Shown in pieces: positions 46,887 to 47,007 of a stretch of 47,007 nt of DNA. The stretch comes from Thiobacillus sp. 65-29 (GTDB lineage Bacteria; Pseudomonadota; Gammaproteobacteria; Burkholderiales; Thiobacillaceae), in NCBI GenBank assembly GCA_001899775.1, contig MKWN01000047.1, positions 1 through 47,007 on the forward strand, given 5' to 3'. A model generated the notes under the pieces. The model was given only the letters and a program-made list of their open reading frames with translations. It was not told the origin of the DNA and did not search any database. The translations under genes were made by a program, and so were the position numbers. Each line of letters starts with the position of its first letter. The first letter of the stretch is position 1.

Positions 46887-47006
46887 TTACCCGAGGGCGG
46901 GGCTGGCGGCCGTTTCCTGATGCGGCGGCGCCGAAAGTCGGACCGGGACGCCTGCCCATAGAGAAAGCGCATTCTTCAAGGCTTCAACCATCGGGCGAGG
47001 CGGGCC
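46887..47006 (-). CDS. Possible 3' end of an unidentified upstream gene
   Basis: A minus-strand frame enters from the right edge and ends in TAA at 46887-46889, ten bases before the scpA ATG. The 39 visible residues (including EALKNALSLWAGVPVRLS) do not match a family I recognise. It may be a genuine C-terminus or chance open frame in G+C-rich DNA. Confidence 0.2.
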   Translation of the reverse strand, partial: GPPRPMVEALKNALSLWAGVPVRLSAPPHQETAASPALG

Positions 47007-47007
47007 T

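Overview
The window is a G+C-rich bacterial chromosome segment, most likely from a betaproteobacterium of the Rhodocyclales type (Thauera/Azoarcus-like). The clues are the scpA-scpB-rluB order, a BCAM0308-family protein, a CobD/CbiB-like protein next to a fused SpmAB protein, and several multidomain c-di-GMP proteins. This placement is inference from gene content; no rRNA or tRNA gene is present and the genus cannot be fixed. I see no insertion sequence, CRISPR array or complete prophage.

Layout. (1) 1-6604, minus strand: a type I restriction-modification operon hsdM-hsdS-parD-parE-hsdR. A ParDE-type toxin-antitoxin pair lies inside it, and the toxin stop overlaps the hsdR start. hsdM carries an in-frame palindromic insertion; hsdR runs off the left edge. 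(2) 6768-7350: a tandem array of six ~90-bp palindromic units, with a hairpin after it. (3) 7464-11480, minus: a membrane GGDEF-EAL protein followed one base later by a porin gene broken by a single-base frameshift. (4) 11861-18396: a complete RND multidrug efflux operon (adaptor, pump, outer-membrane channel) divergent from a TetR repressor; the shared intergenic region holds a TetR promoter overlapped by a palindrome and two more palindromes. (5) 18400-23148: a secreted Arg/Pro-rich protein, a small zinc-ribbon protein, and a molybdopterin oxidoreductase followed by an MFS transporter. (6) 23472-25571: four small proteins (PAS, an acidic protein, a two-helix membrane protein, a BCAM0308-family protein). 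(7) 25705-30566: a urea/amide-type periplasmic binding protein without ABC transporter genes, translationally coupled to a dCache-HAMP-PAS-GGDEF-EAL receptor. (8) 30649-34107: a DksA/TraR-like protein, short HPF, an APH-like/P-loop kinase and an alkaline-phosphatase-superfamily enzyme. (9) 34220-36682, minus: a PAS-PAS-GGDEF-EAL protein whose N-terminus is a phage-integrase arm-type DNA-binding domain. (10) 36830-41669, minus: a tightly coupled operon GyrI-like, CobD-like, SpmAB, Ppx, YjdF-like. (11) 42017-44480: a PleD-like response-regulator diguanylate cyclase and a convergent NarL-type regulator. (12) 44515-46877, minus: scpA-scpB-rluB.

The main theme is c-di-GMP signalling: four GGDEF proteins in about 35 kb, three of them with EAL domains, each with a different input (periplasmic sensor, binding protein plus dCache, DNA-binding-like arm domain plus PAS, phosphoreceiver). 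The most unusual object is the integrase-arm/GGDEF-EAL fusion. Its upstream region carries abutting 12-bp direct repeats, the kind of site an arm-binding domain would be expected to recognise. Second is the ligand-binding-protein/GGDEF-EAL pair, whose upstream region has abutting 17-bp direct repeats.
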